Below are positions 7,789 through 16,175 of a DNA stretch of 64,000 bases, piece after piece (the stretch's first letter is position 1; every line of letters starts with the position of its first letter). The position numbers and the translations under genes were made by a program. Location of the stretch: NCBI GenBank assembly GCA_945888375.1, contig CAMCZZ010000011.1:1-64000 (forward strand), read 5' to 3'. Under the pieces are notes generated by a model, which saw only the letters and a program-made list of their open reading frames with translations, did not search any database and was not told the DNA's origin. Source of the stretch: Akkermansia muciniphila. Lineage in GTDB: Bacteria > Verrucomicrobiota > Verrucomicrobiia > Opitutales > Opitutaceae.

Positions 7789-8622
7789 ATGGCCAATTCC
7801 TCCGCTATTCTTGACTGGTGTATCGTCCGTCTCGGTGAAGACCACAACTGGTGGGTTGACGAAGTCAGCGACCCCGTGCGCTGGGATACCGACGGACTCA
7901 GCATCATCGACCCCCGCCAGGCCTCGCACCTGATTGATCTCTGCGAACCCCTTCGCGATTACGGTTTCGACCAAGATCTTTTCGAGGCCGCCTTCATCCC
8001 CTTCCGCATCGAAAAGGAGGCCGGCAAAGCCCGCATCCGCCTGAAACGCGTGAAGGACTCCGTGTTCGATTCCGAAGAAAAACTTTTTGTGCTCGCCGAT
8101 GTGGTGGATGATGAAAACGGCCCCTTCGCCGATCTGCTCGACCATATCACCCGCTGCCGCGTCAAGCTGCTGAACGACGTCTTTAAATTTGAAGCCAAGC
8201 TCACCGTTGACGAGGTCGAAGAGGAGCTTCGCGAAGAACAGAACGCCAGTTTCATCGAGGGCAAAGCCGTGCACGTCTTTGACGAACTCTGCAGCATCCT
8301 CGACTACACCCCCGCCGGCTTCGACGAGGATGAAGATGAAGGCGATCGCACCCCTGCCAGCGAAGACGATGCCGAGATCGATGACGCCGACTTGCCTGCC
8401 GTCGATGACGAGGATGAAGAAGCCATCAAGGGAGACGCCTCCCTGAAGTGGGACGAAGACGAAGAAGACAAGGACGACGACGACAAGCCGAAGTCCGAGG
8501 GCGACGACGACGAGGAGGAGGACTCGGACGACGAGGACGACGACGAGAACAAGCCTGCCAAAAAGAAGACTGCGCCCAAAAAGCCCGCGCCGTCCAAGCC
8601 CGCCCCCAAAAAGGGCCGCTAA
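7789..8622 (+). CDS. Unrecognised protein with an acidic then basic low-complexity tail
   Basis: 277 residues from the ATG of MANSSAILDWC. Residues 1-185 look like a folded alpha/beta domain (WWVDEVSDPVRWD, FRIEKEAGKARIRLKR, FEAKLTVDEVEEELREEQ). Residues about 190-255 are almost entirely Asp and Glu with few other residues. The last 25 residues are Lys/Pro/Ala repeats (KKTAPKKPAPSKPAPKKGR). Such an acidic block with a basic tail is seen in histone-chaperone-like and RNA-associated proteins, but no homology was recognised. It is transcribed divergently from pyrD. No signal peptide is present, so it is probably cytoplasmic. Confidence 0.75.
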   Translation: MANSSAILDWCIVRLGEDHNWWVDEVSDPVRWDTDGLSIIDPRQASHLIDLCEPLRDYGFDQDLFEAAFIPFRIEKEAGKARIRLKRVKDSVFDSEEKLFVLADVVDDENGPFADLLDHITRCRVKLLNDVFKFEAKLTVDEVEEELREEQNASFIEGKAVHVFDELCSILDYTPAGFDEDEDEGDRTPASEDDAEIDDADLPAVDDEDEEAIKGDASLKWDEDEEDKDDDDKPKSEGDDDEEEDSDDEDDDENKPAKKKTAPKKPAPSKPAPKKGR

Positions 8623-8679
8623 ACGCTCCGGCCGGAATTCGCCGGCCACACCTCCTCGCGCACCGCTCGTTAACCGCCC

Positions 8680-9612
8680 TCAGCCGGTGCCGAGGATAAG
8701 ACCCGCCAGCGCCAGACCGTAAACCGCCAGCCAACGGCCGGTATGGCCGAGGAGCGTGATGCACGCTTGCGGCGTCATCGCCCGCGCCTGCTCGCGCGCC
8801 TGGCCCAAGCCCACCAGGAGCGAGGCCACCGAAAGCCCTGCCCCAGCCGCCACGGACAGGGCCCCTAGCCCCGCCAGACCCACCGGCACCACCGCCGCGA
8901 CCACATGCGCAGCCGCAAACTGGCAACGCCCGTAACCACGCCCCCAACGCACCAAAAGCGTGCGCTTGCCCGCCTTTGCATCGGTTTCCACATCACGATA
9001 ATTATTCGCCACCAATATATTCGTAGCCAGCGCTCCGATGCCCGCCCCCGCCAGCCAGACCTCCGGCAATAATCGGCCGGTCTGCACAAAGCAGGTCGCA
9101 CCCACCGCGACCAAACCGAAGAAGATAAAAACAAAAACATCACCCCACCCATGGTAAGCCAAGGGATACGGCCCGCCGGTGTAGGCCACGCCGCAAACGA
9201 TACTCGCCACACCGACGACTAGAAGCGGCCAGCCCCCCTGCCCCAAAAGCGTGAGCCCTACCAGAAACGCCGCCACAAAGACTCCGATCATCGCCCGGCG
9301 CATTACCACCGGAGCGATCAAGCCGCTCGCGACCGCCCGGCGCGGTCCTACCCGCTCCGCCGTGTCCGCTCCCTTTAAAAAATCATAGTAATCGTTGGCA
9401 AAATTTGTCCCCACCTGGACCAGCAGCGCGAACCCGAGACAAGCGACCGCCGGTCCCGGCTGCACGGGGCCCTCGCGAGCCGCCAAAGCCGTTCCCACCA
9501 AAACCGGAGACACCGCCGCCGGCAAAGTGCGCGGACGCGTCGCTTCCCACCAAATCCCCGCCCGGCCCGCCCAAACGGCCCATGGCGTTGCCGCTTCAGT
9601 CCTCCCGACCAT
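8680..9612 (-). CDS. menA: 1,4-dihydroxy-2-naphthoate polyprenyltransferase
   Basis: 310 residues. It attaches the polyprenyl tail to 1,4-dihydroxy-2-naphthoate in menaquinone synthesis, in the inner membrane. UbiA-family signatures are clear: the first Asp-rich motif in NFANDYYDFLKGAD and the second in NNYRDVETDAKAGKRTL, with eight to nine hydrophobic segments. The start sequence WWEATRPRTLPAAVSPV is typical of MenA. The start codon overlaps the end of the preceding membrane-protein gene by 17 bases, so the two are probably translated together. Other men genes are not in the window. Confidence 0.92.
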   Translation of the reverse strand: MVGRTEAATPWAVWAGRAGIWWEATRPRTLPAAVSPVLVGTALAAREGPVQPGPAVACLGFALLVQVGTNFANDYYDFLKGADTAERVGPRRAVASGLIAPVVMRRAMIGVFVAAFLVGLTLLGQGGWPLLVVGVASIVCGVAYTGGPYPLAYHGWGDVFVFIFFGLVAVGATCFVQTGRLLPEVWLAGAGIGALATNILVANNYRDVETDAKAGKRTLLVRWGRGYGRCQFAAAHVVAAVVPVGLAGLGALSVAAGAGLSVASLLVGLGQAREQARAMTPQACITLLGHTGRWLAVYGLALAGLILGTG

Positions 9613-10264
9613 CGCGGGGCACTACTTTGAACTTTTTGTCAAAGGAGCCGGTAAGTCGTTTCTTGAGAAGCACACTGACCAGCACCGGGAACCAGATCAC
9701 TCCCGCCAGCACCATCCCGGTGATCGGCTGCGCATCGCGGATCATTAAAGAGAGACAAAGGGTGATGGCGCCTTGCACAAAAAGCAGCGCACCCACTCCC
9801 GGCAGGACCGGCGACAAAGCCCAGGAACCAAACATCGCGATAAACCCGATCACGCTGCCCATCACCCCCACGCCGAGACCTTGGAGAAAAAAGACCGGGG
9901 CATAGAGGCCGAGCCGGCCCTCGAGGCGCACCATCTGCACAATCGTGCCGATGACGAGGACACCCGCCACCGACGTGAGCACCCATCCGGTGGGTGCCGA
10001 GTCCGGATCCGCCGACCACTGCTGGGCCACCAGCATAACCGCATAGCCACCCGCCGCCGCCCGGAAAAAATCCACCCAATTACGGGACTTGACCGCCTCT
10101 TGGAGGGGCTTGGGAGAACGATCATAGGGATCCCGCTCCACTTTGCTTTGATTGATCTTACGCGGGGGCTTGGGCGACACCCGCTTGCCGAATCTCATCC
10201 AGCCGCGGGGGAAACACAGCAGAAGGAGGGCAATCGCGAGATAGATGTAAAAAGTGACGGGCAC
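9596..10264 (-). CDS. Unrecognised integral membrane protein upstream of menA
   Basis: 222 residues from a GTG start. It has one N-terminal hydrophobic segment (about 4-18), a basic cytoplasmic linker (KRVSPKPPRKINQSKVERDP), then four to five further segments (about 70-85, 92-110, 120-150, 160-175, 182-198) and a basic C-terminus. No enzymatic motif is visible. The 17-base overlap with menA suggests one transcript, but a link to menaquinone synthesis is only positional. Confidence 0.75.
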   Translation of the reverse strand: MPVTFYIYLAIALLLLCFPRGWMRFGKRVSPKPPRKINQSKVERDPYDRSPKPLQEAVKSRNWVDFFRAAAGGYAVMLVAQQWSADPDSAPTGWVLTSVAGVLVIGTIVQMVRLEGRLGLYAPVFFLQGLGVGVMGSVIGFIAMFGSWALSPVLPGVGALLFVQGAITLCLSLMIRDAQPITGMVLAGVIWFPVLVSVLLKKRLTGSFDKKFKVVPRDGRED

Positions 10265-10350
10265 GTGATTTGAGGGGGCCGAGTTATCCGCCCATATGCC
10301 GTTAGCTTTCCCGCTGTGTAAAGCGTGGGATTAAAAGGCCGACGGGGGCT

Positions 10351-10782
10351 TCAGCCTCTTGCCGCCGTCCAGCGATCGTAGTCCGGCCTGGCCATAAATC
10401 GCAAAGCCGCCGAGTTTATGCAGAAACGCAGTCCCGTCGGCTTGGGTCCATCCTCAAAAACATGCCCGAGGTGTCCGCCATCGACCGCGCAATGCACCTC
10501 GATCCGCCGCATGCCGTGGCTTTCATCCACTTCCGCGGCCACAAACCTGGCTTCCACCGGGCGGCTGAAGCTGGGCCAGCCGGTGCCGCTATCGAACTTG
10601 TCCCGGGAATCAAAGAGCGGCGTGTCGCTGCCGACCGAAAAATAAACCCCGTCCTCATGGTGGTCCCAGTAGGCATTACGAAAGGGCGGCTCGGTGCCCT
10701 GCTGGCGGGTTACCCGGAATTGCTCGGGGGTGAGCAAGGCACGCCACTGCTCCTCGCTGTGCGTCACCGCGCGTCCGGCCAT
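10351..10782 (-). CDS. msrB: Peptide-methionine (R)-S-oxide reductase
   Basis: 143 residues from the ATG of MAGRAVTHSEEQWR, which has AGGTGG eight bases upstream. A second in-frame ATG at 10842 would add 20 residues. MsrB reduces the R form of methionine sulfoxide in proteins. Visible are FDSGTGWPSF, the HCAVDGGHLGHVF segment and the catalytic Cys in RFCINSAAL. The two CxxC zinc motifs of the common form are missing: the first is replaced by YFSVGSDTPLF and the second keeps only one Cys (HC), which is a candidate resolving residue. It is therefore a zinc-free subtype. Confidence 0.93.
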   Translation of the reverse strand: MAGRAVTHSEEQWRALLTPEQFRVTRQQGTEPPFRNAYWDHHEDGVYFSVGSDTPLFDSRDKFDSGTGWPSFSRPVEARFVAAEVDESHGMRRIEVHCAVDGGHLGHVFEDGPKPTGLRFCINSAALRFMARPDYDRWTAARG

Positions 10783-10951
10783 GTCGATCACCACCTGCGA
10801 AGGCAATCCGCAGGCGGATTTCTCCGCATTGGTTTTATCCATGCCCGGACGATGCCCATCTCGCCCCGTCTGGCAATCGCCCGGCGCGACTCTCCTTGGC
10901 CAGGGGCGCGACCTCCCTTGACCCGGCTCGGCAGATGTCGGAAAAATCAGC

Positions 10952-11836
10952 ATGCGTTTCTTCTTCGCGTGTGGCTTCGCGGTCCTGTGCCTGCTCACCA
11001 GCTCCGCCGCTACCGGCGCCGAGCTGCCGCCACCGCTGGAAGTCATCACCGGCCTCCGCCTGGTTGAAGGCAGCGGCGGCGACGCCGATAGTTTCCATGT
11101 GACCAACGGCCAGCAAACGCTCCACCTGCGCCTCTACCTCGTGGACGCCCCCGAGACCTCCGCCGCCGACTCCACCCTCGCCCGGCGCGTGCGCGAGCAA
11201 ACCCGGTATTTTGGCCTGCCTACCCCCGCCGACACCCTGCGCTTCGGTCGCGCCGCCGCTGCCCGCACCCAGACCTTGCTTGCGCGCCCCTTCACCGCCC
11301 ACACCGCGGGCAGTCGCGGGCTCGGCCGCTCGACCGAGCCTCGCTTCTACGCCTTCGTGGCCACCGCCGACGGCGAGGACCTGGCGGAAATCCTAGTCCG
11401 GGAGGGCCTGGCCCGTGCGTATGGCGTCGGTCGCACCAATCCCGCCGGCGTGCCCCAAGAAGACCAACGCGCCCATCTCGCCGACCTCGAACTGGCCGCC
11501 GGCCTGGCCCGGCGGGGCATCTGGGCCGCCTCCGATCCGGATAAACTCGCGGCCTCCCGCGCCGAGGAACGCCGCGACGCCTCCGATCTCGCCGCCGTCT
11601 CCGCGGCCGCCCGGGGCCCTGTAACCAAGCCCGCCGGCGAAGCCACCGCCCCAGCTCTGGTGAATCTGAATACCGCCAGCCTCGCCGAGCTCGATACCCT
11701 CCCCGGCATCGGGTCCGCCCTCGCCAAACGCATCGTGGCGGCCCGCCCGTTGGCGGATGTCGAAGCCCTCGCCAGCATCCCGGGCATCGGCTCTGCCACC
11801 CTTGAGCGCCTGCGCCCTCTGGTCACCGCTCCCTGA
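10952..11836 (+). CDS. Secreted nuclease-like protein: SNase domain plus ComEA-type HhH
   Basis: 294 residues with a signal peptide (about 1-23, cleavage near ATGAEL). Residues about 30-190 resemble the staphylococcal-nuclease fold (LHLRLYLVDAPETSA, REGLARAYG, ARRGIWA), which cuts DNA or RNA. The canonical second catalytic Arg and Glu are not obvious. Residues about 230-294 form two helix-hairpin-helix units (LVNLNTASLAELDTLPGIG and ALASIPGIGSATLERLRPL), as in the DNA-uptake protein ComEA. It is transcribed divergently from msrB. The combination suggests a periplasmic or secreted DNA-binding nuclease. Confidence 0.8.
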   Translation: MRFFFACGFAVLCLLTSSAATGAELPPPLEVITGLRLVEGSGGDADSFHVTNGQQTLHLRLYLVDAPETSAADSTLARRVREQTRYFGLPTPADTLRFGRAAAARTQTLLARPFTAHTAGSRGLGRSTEPRFYAFVATADGEDLAEILVREGLARAYGVGRTNPAGVPQEDQRAHLADLELAAGLARRGIWAASDPDKLAASRAEERRDASDLAAVSAAARGPVTKPAGEATAPALVNLNTASLAELDTLPGIGSALAKRIVAARPLADVEALASIPGIGSATLERLRPLVTAP

Positions 11837-11922
11837 CGACCGCCTGGCACCCCATTTCCAGCTCTCCTCTGTGTCGCTTGGAGTTCGTCATTCACCCGCT
11901 TTCTGCATTGCCTGAACCCAAC

Positions 11923-12909
11923 ATGCCCATGCTCTACCGCCGCCTCGGCCAGACCGGCCTTCAAGTCAGCGCGCTTTCCTTCGGCGCCTGGGTTACTTTC
12001 GGCAACCAGATCAGCGACGCTACCGCCCGCGAGCTGCTCGAGACCGCCTACGCCGGCGGGGTGAATTTCTTCGATAACGCCGAAGGCTATGCCGCCGGGC
12101 AGGCCGAGGTCGTGATGGGGCGGATTTTAAAAAACTCCGGCTGGCCCCGCTCGTCCTACGTCGTCTCGAGCAAAGTCTTCTTCGGCGATACCTACAAAGG
12201 ACCCAACGGCCGCGGCCTCTCCCGCAAACACGTGGTGGAAGCATGCCACTCCGCGCTCAGTCGCCTCCAGGTCGATCACCTCGACCTCTACTTCTGTCAT
12301 CGCCCCGACCCCGAAACGCCCATCCTGGAAACCGTCCGGGCCATGCATGACCTGATCACCCAGGGTAAAGTGCTTTACTGGGGCACCAGCGAGTGGAGTG
12401 CGCAGGAAATCCTCGAAGCCCGCCGCCTGGCCGATAAACACCTCTTCCACGGTCCCGTCGTCGAGCAATCCCAATACAACCTCTTCCACCGTCAACGCGT
12501 GGAACAGGAATACGCGCCGCTCTATGAAACCGGGCCGGGCCTCGGCACCACCATCTGGTCCCCCCTCGCCAGCGGCCTGCTGACCGGAAAATACAACGAC
12601 GGCGTGCCGCCCGAATCCCGCCTGACGGTGAAAGGCCTAGATTGGCTGCGCGACCGGGTGATCAACGAGCAAAAACCCAAACTCGACGTCGTGCCCGCCC
12701 TCACCGCGCTCGCCCGGGAGCTCGATACCAGCCTGCCCCGCCTCGCCATCGCCTGGTGCCTGAAAAATCCCCGCGTGAGCACCGTGATCCTCGGTGCCTC
12801 GCGTCCCGCCCAGCTGCAGGAAAATTTGGGCGCGCTCGAGGTGTTGCCCAAACTCAGCCCGGACTTGCTCGCCCGTCTGGACAAGCTGGCGCTCCCCGCC
12901 GCGACGTAG
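11923..12909 (+). CDS. Aldo/keto reductase (potassium-channel beta-subunit type)
   Basis: 328 residues from the ATG of [20 protein letters not shown]. It is an NADPH-dependent oxidoreductase with a TIM barrel. The catalytic tetrad is readable: Asp in [10 protein letters not shown], Tyr in the same segment, Lys in VVSSKVFF and His in YFCHRPDP. Cofactor-binding elements are [16 protein letters not shown] and [17 protein letters not shown]. The sequence matches the YghZ/Kv-beta-like branch ([20 protein letters not shown]). The length is normal for the family. It ends 37 bases before the convergent exosortase gene. The physiological substrate cannot be read from sequence. Confidence 0.93.
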   Translation: MPMLYRRLGQTGLQVSALSFGAWVTFGNQISDATARELLETAYAGGVNFFDNAEGYAAGQAEVVMGRILKNSGWPRSSYVVSSKVFFGDTYKGPNGRGLSRKHVVEACHSALSRLQVDHLDLYFCHRPDPETPILETVRAMHDLITQGKVLYWGTSEWSAQEILEARRLADKHLFHGPVVEQSQYNLFHRQRVEQEYAPLYETGPGLGTTIWSPLASGLLTGKYNDGVPPESRLTVKGLDWLRDRVINEQKPKLDVVPALTALARELDTSLPRLAIAWCLKNPRVSTVILGASRPAQLQENLGALEVLPKLSPDLLARLDKLALPAAT

Positions 12910-12945
12910 TGCGCGCGGCGGCATGGCTTGCCGCTCACGGAGCCT

Positions 12946-13989
12946 TTAACTCGCCTCCGGCGGAGTGCGGGCCTCCGCGGCCTCGGCGTCGTCGGAGAAC
13001 GTGATCTTCAAGTTGAACAGCGGGAGCAAGCAAAGCAGCCCGATCACGGTCAGTCCGAGCACCGCATAGCCCGCCGCATCGTGCACGAAACCCTCGATCG
13101 CCTCGTGCCCGAAATTGTAAGCCCAGGCAGTCAGAAAAATGCCGCGCAATAAATTGGTGAAGACCGCGAAGAGCATCGCCATGGCGACCAGCGCGATTTT
13201 TTTCCAGATCTTGTTCAGAAAGACCGAAGCCAAAAAAGACCCCGCAAAGAGACACGCCGTCAACGAGCGGATGCCGGAACACGCCTCCGCCACTCCCACC
13301 TGGTTCGGTTTGCCGTCCGCCATCGGCGGAAGCACCAGAATGTTGCCCTGCTGCTCGATGGGCATGCCCAGAAGGTCGAAACAGAAAAACACCACCGAAG
13401 TTACTTTGCGGAGCAGGAAAAGACTCAGGTTTTGCTCCACCACCGAAACCATCGGGGCCGAGACCAGCCACACCAGCGCCGGAAAGAAAAAGAGCGACAC
13501 CAGCTTCATCCGCTCATCCTCCCAAATCCCCACACGCGTCCCCGCCGTGCCGTCGCCAGCGACTGGTTCCGGGGTATTGAGAAACAAAAGCGGCAAGACC
13601 AGGGACGCCGAACCCAGGGTGATCGCGAGCGTGCCAGGCAGGGACGCGCCGGCACCCGCACGATAAAACGCCCCGATTAGAAACAAACCCGCGCCGGCGA
13701 GCATCGCGCCATAAACGAAGGCATGAAGCAGGAAAGCCCCGAAACCGCCCGCCCGGCCGCCGCCCGGTTTGGCACAGGCCGCCGCCGCCGCCGTGATCTT
13801 CAGCCAGCGGTCATGAATCACGAAACCCACAAAGGCCGGCACCAGCCAGCCGAAGCCATAGTCCTCTTTGGTGCTCCACCAGTGTGACTGGTCCCACGCC
13901 ACGAAGCCCCAAAAAGCCGTCGCGACTAAGAGCGCCGCCGAAAACGGCATCGGAACGGCAGCCGTGAATTTTTGCCAAAGGGTCTTCAT
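12946..13989 (-). CDS. Exosortase/archaeosortase-family membrane transpeptidase
   Basis: 347 residues from MKTLWQKF. Exosortases process C-terminal sorting signals such as PEP-CTERM and link the protein to envelope structures. The catalytic triad pattern is present: Cys in [11 protein letters not shown], Arg in [13 protein letters not shown] and His in [14 protein letters not shown]. Eight or so hydrophobic segments carry it in the inner membrane. A region between the first membrane segments and the core (about 60-180) is longer than in minimal members. No EpsI domain is fused, and no PEP-CTERM substrate or polysaccharide cluster is visible in this window. It lies downstream of fabF on the same strand, with an 80-base gap. 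Confidence 0.85.
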   Translation of the reverse strand: MKTLWQKFTAAVPMPFSAALLVATAFWGFVAWDQSHWWSTKEDYGFGWLVPAFVGFVIHDRWLKITAAAAACAKPGGGRAGGFGAFLLHAFVYGAMLAGAGLFLIGAFYRAGAGASLPGTLAITLGSASLVLPLLFLNTPEPVAGDGTAGTRVGIWEDERMKLVSLFFFPALVWLVSAPMVSVVEQNLSLFLLRKVTSVVFFCFDLLGMPIEQQGNILVLPPMADGKPNQVGVAEACSGIRSLTACLFAGSFLASVFLNKIWKKIALVAMAMLFAVFTNLLRGIFLTAWAYNFGHEAIEGFVHDAAGYAVLGLTVIGLLCLLPLFNLKITFSDDAEAAEARTPPEAS

Positions 13990-14069
13990 GAAATAGAAAC
14001 ACCGCAATGGGCGCGAAACCCAGCCAAAGCACAAGCCCCGGCCGCATTTCCCGCCGCGTCATCAAAACG

Positions 14070-15395
14070 TCACGCAGCCGTAAAAACCAGCGAGCAGTTC
14101 GTGCCTCCAAAGCCAAAGCTGTTGGCCAAAGCCGCGCGCACCAGTTTACGAACGGCCACATTGGGCGTCACATTCAGTCCCAACGCCGCGACCGCAGGAT
14201 CCAGGGTGCCAAGGTTGATGGTCGGCGGCACCACCCCCGTTGCGATGGCCTTGACCGCCGCAAAAGCGCCCATCGCCCCTGCCGCGCCCAGAAGATGGCC
14301 GGTCATGGATTTGACTCCGCTGACGTGGAGCGAGGCCTTATTTTCCGCAAAAACTGTGGCGATCGCCGCGGCTTCCTCGCCGTCACCACCCGGCGTGGAG
14401 GTGGCATGGGCCGACACATAGTCGACCGCCGAAGCGGACAGGCCGGCATCTGCCAGCGCCGAGCGCATCGCCCGGGCCGAGCCTTCCGCGCCCGGAGCAA
14501 GCGAGGAAAGGTGAAACGCGTCCGCCGAGGCACCGTAACCCGCCAACTCCGCATAAATCCGGGCCCCGCGCGCCAGCGCATGCTCGCGCTCCTCCAACAC
14601 AAATACCACCGCACCCTCGCTGAGCACGAAGCCGTCCCGCTCCGCATCGTAGGGCCGCGAGGCCGCCTCGGGCGCATCGTTGCGGGTCGAGAGTGCCTTC
14701 ATCTGGGCAAAGGCCCCGACCGCCAGCGGTGTGACCGTGCTCTCGGCCCCTCCCGCCACCATCACATCGGCCTGGCCCCGCGCGATCAAGGCCGCCGCTT
14801 CGCCCAATGCATGGCCGCTCGTTGCGCAGGCCGAGGCCACCGCGTAGTTCGGCCCCTGTAAATTAAGGACGAGGCTGACCTGCCCTGCGAGCAGGTTGGG
14901 GGCGATTTGAATGATGAAAAACGGTGAGATTTTGCGGAAGCCGCCCGCCTTCCACGTATCCTGCGTAGCCTCGATTTCGGGCAGACCGCCCAGACCCACC
15001 CCGAGGTTCACTCCCAGCCGGGTCGCGTCGAGTTTGTCCCGGAGCAAGTCCAGCCCGGAGTCCGCATAGGCCTCGATGGCCGCCGCCGTGCCGAGATGGG
15101 TAAAACGACCAAACTTCTTCGCATCCTTGGGGGTAAACGCACTCGCCAAAACCTCGCCCTCCGCCCCGCGCGGTCGCAGCGGCGCGGGCAGCGGCGCGGT
15201 TGGCTCGAAGCCTCTCACTTCACCGGCGATCCGCGCCGTGCAGAGCGCGGCATCAAAGCGCGTGATCGGACCGATACCCGAGCGCCCCCCGGCCAGCGCC
15301 TCCCAGTTCACCCCAGCCGTGAGCCCGAGCGGAGTGACCGCCCCCAAACCCGTGACCACCACCCGACGACGCGTTGCAACGACCTGATTTAGCAT
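14070..15395 (-). CDS. fabF: 3-oxoacyl-ACP synthase II
   Basis: 441 residues. It condenses malonyl-ACP with acyl-ACP during fatty-acid elongation. The thiolase-fold catalytic residues are visible: Cys in SACATSGHALG, His in SAHATSTPGGD and His in VKSMTGHLLGAAGA, with the C-terminal NSFGFGGTN loop. An insertion of about 18 residues, rich in Pro and Ala, follows RGFEP near residue 65. The ordinary TPxGD motif reads TSTPGGDGEEA, with one extra Gly. No other fab gene is adjacent, so this could also serve a secondary pathway, but the sequence looks like housekeeping FabF. Confidence 0.92.
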   Translation of the reverse strand: MLNQVVATRRRVVVTGLGAVTPLGLTAGVNWEALAGGRSGIGPITRFDAALCTARIAGEVRGFEPTAPLPAPLRPRGAEGEVLASAFTPKDAKKFGRFTHLGTAAAIEAYADSGLDLLRDKLDATRLGVNLGVGLGGLPEIEATQDTWKAGGFRKISPFFIIQIAPNLLAGQVSLVLNLQGPNYAVASACATSGHALGEAAALIARGQADVMVAGGAESTVTPLAVGAFAQMKALSTRNDAPEAASRPYDAERDGFVLSEGAVVFVLEEREHALARGARIYAELAGYGASADAFHLSSLAPGAEGSARAMRSALADAGLSASAVDYVSAHATSTPGGDGEEAAAIATVFAENKASLHVSGVKSMTGHLLGAAGAMGAFAAVKAIATGVVPPTINLGTLDPAVAALGLNVTPNVAVRKLVRAALANSFGFGGTNCSLVFTAA

Positions 15396-15556
15396 AAGCA
15401 GGGTGTATTGGCGGAAAAATCAGGCTCTGAAAAGCATGCAACGCAGCCCGCCCCCGCCCGCCGCATCCGGCTCGCCCCCTGCTTTGACATCCCGCTCGCC
15501 CTTCCCTTGGCTGGATTCCCCTTAATCCCTCTCCGCTCCCGCCGCCCCTCTACCGC

Positions 15557-16051
15557 ATGTCGCAGCTTCATCCCTACTGGCGCATGGATTATATCGAGGC
15601 GCCCCGCCCTCCCGCCGGCTACCGGCCCTTCACCGCATTGCCCGCGCTGGGCGACGACCGCACCGCCTTGATCGTCCACCGCGCCCCCCTGAGCTATTTA
15701 ATGCTCAATCGTTTCCCCTATAATCCCGGCCACCTTCTCGCCATTCCCTACCGCGAAGTAGCCGACCTCACCGACCTGACTTCCGCGGAACAAATCGACT
15801 TGATGGCCACCCTCGTCTTCGGCGAACGCCTCCTCCGCGCCGTGTTGAAACCGGACGCCTTTAACCTCGGCTTCAACCTTGGCCGACCCGCCGGCGGCAG
15901 CGTCGAACACCTCCACGGCCACCTCGTGCCGCGTTGGAGCGGGGATAATAATTTCATGCCCGTGATCGGCCAAACCCGCATCCTCCCCCAGGCGCTGGAC
16001 GAAACTTGGCAACGCCTCGCCGCCGAGGCGGCGAGAATGACCCATGCCTAA
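15557..16051 (+). CDS. HIT-family hydrolase (AP4A phosphorylase-like)
   Basis: 164 residues. The histidine-triad motif HLHGHLVPR is followed by W-x-G-D-N-N-F-M-P, as in diadenosine tetraphosphate phosphorylase-like and nucleotidyl hydrolase members. The preceding NLGRPAGGSVEHLH is the typical loop. The enzyme should cleave nucleotide phosphoramidates or dinucleoside polyphosphates, with the middle His as nucleophile. The start MSQLHPYWRMDYIEAP resembles the family. Its TAA stop is the first part of a 16-base inverted repeat shared with the leader of phoH. Confidence 0.92.
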   Translation: MSQLHPYWRMDYIEAPRPPAGYRPFTALPALGDDRTALIVHRAPLSYLMLNRFPYNPGHLLAIPYREVADLTDLTSAEQIDLMATLVFGERLLRAVLKPDAFNLGFNLGRPAGGSVEHLHGHLVPRWSGDNNFMPVIGQTRILPQALDETWQRLAAEAARMTHA

Positions 16052-16148
16052 TTGACCAAGGTCCCATGAAACCGCACCCCAACACCTCAGCGCACCCCGT
16101 CCGCAAGTTTCGTCCCTTGGTCCTTGGTCTTTGGACCTTGGTCAATTA
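16049..16148. repeat. 16-base perfect inverted repeat flanking a 68-base spacer
   Basis: TAATTGACCAAGGTCC at 16049-16064 is repeated as its exact complement at 16133-16148. The left arm begins with the stop codon of the HIT gene. Inside the spacer, next to the right arm, the words CTTGGTC and TTGGACC are tandemly repeated (16115-16145). No transposase or flanking duplication is present. It could be a small non-autonomous element, a bidirectional transcription barrier or a structured leader of phoH. Confidence 0.6.
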
Positions 16149-16175
16149 GGAGCGCCTTGCCTCTCCTCCGCCCTC

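Noticed and set aside
11844-11860. Sigma-54 promoter (TGGCAC) before the aldo/keto reductase gene
   Set aside because: The -24 element fits but the -12 element reads TTCC where TTGC is needed, and no other evidence points to sigma-54 control.
13811-14161. Short minus-strand frame upstream of the exosortase start
   Set aside because: It overlaps both the exosortase and fabF in another frame. Its hydrophobic stretch comes from the GC-rich overlap and no start site is supported.
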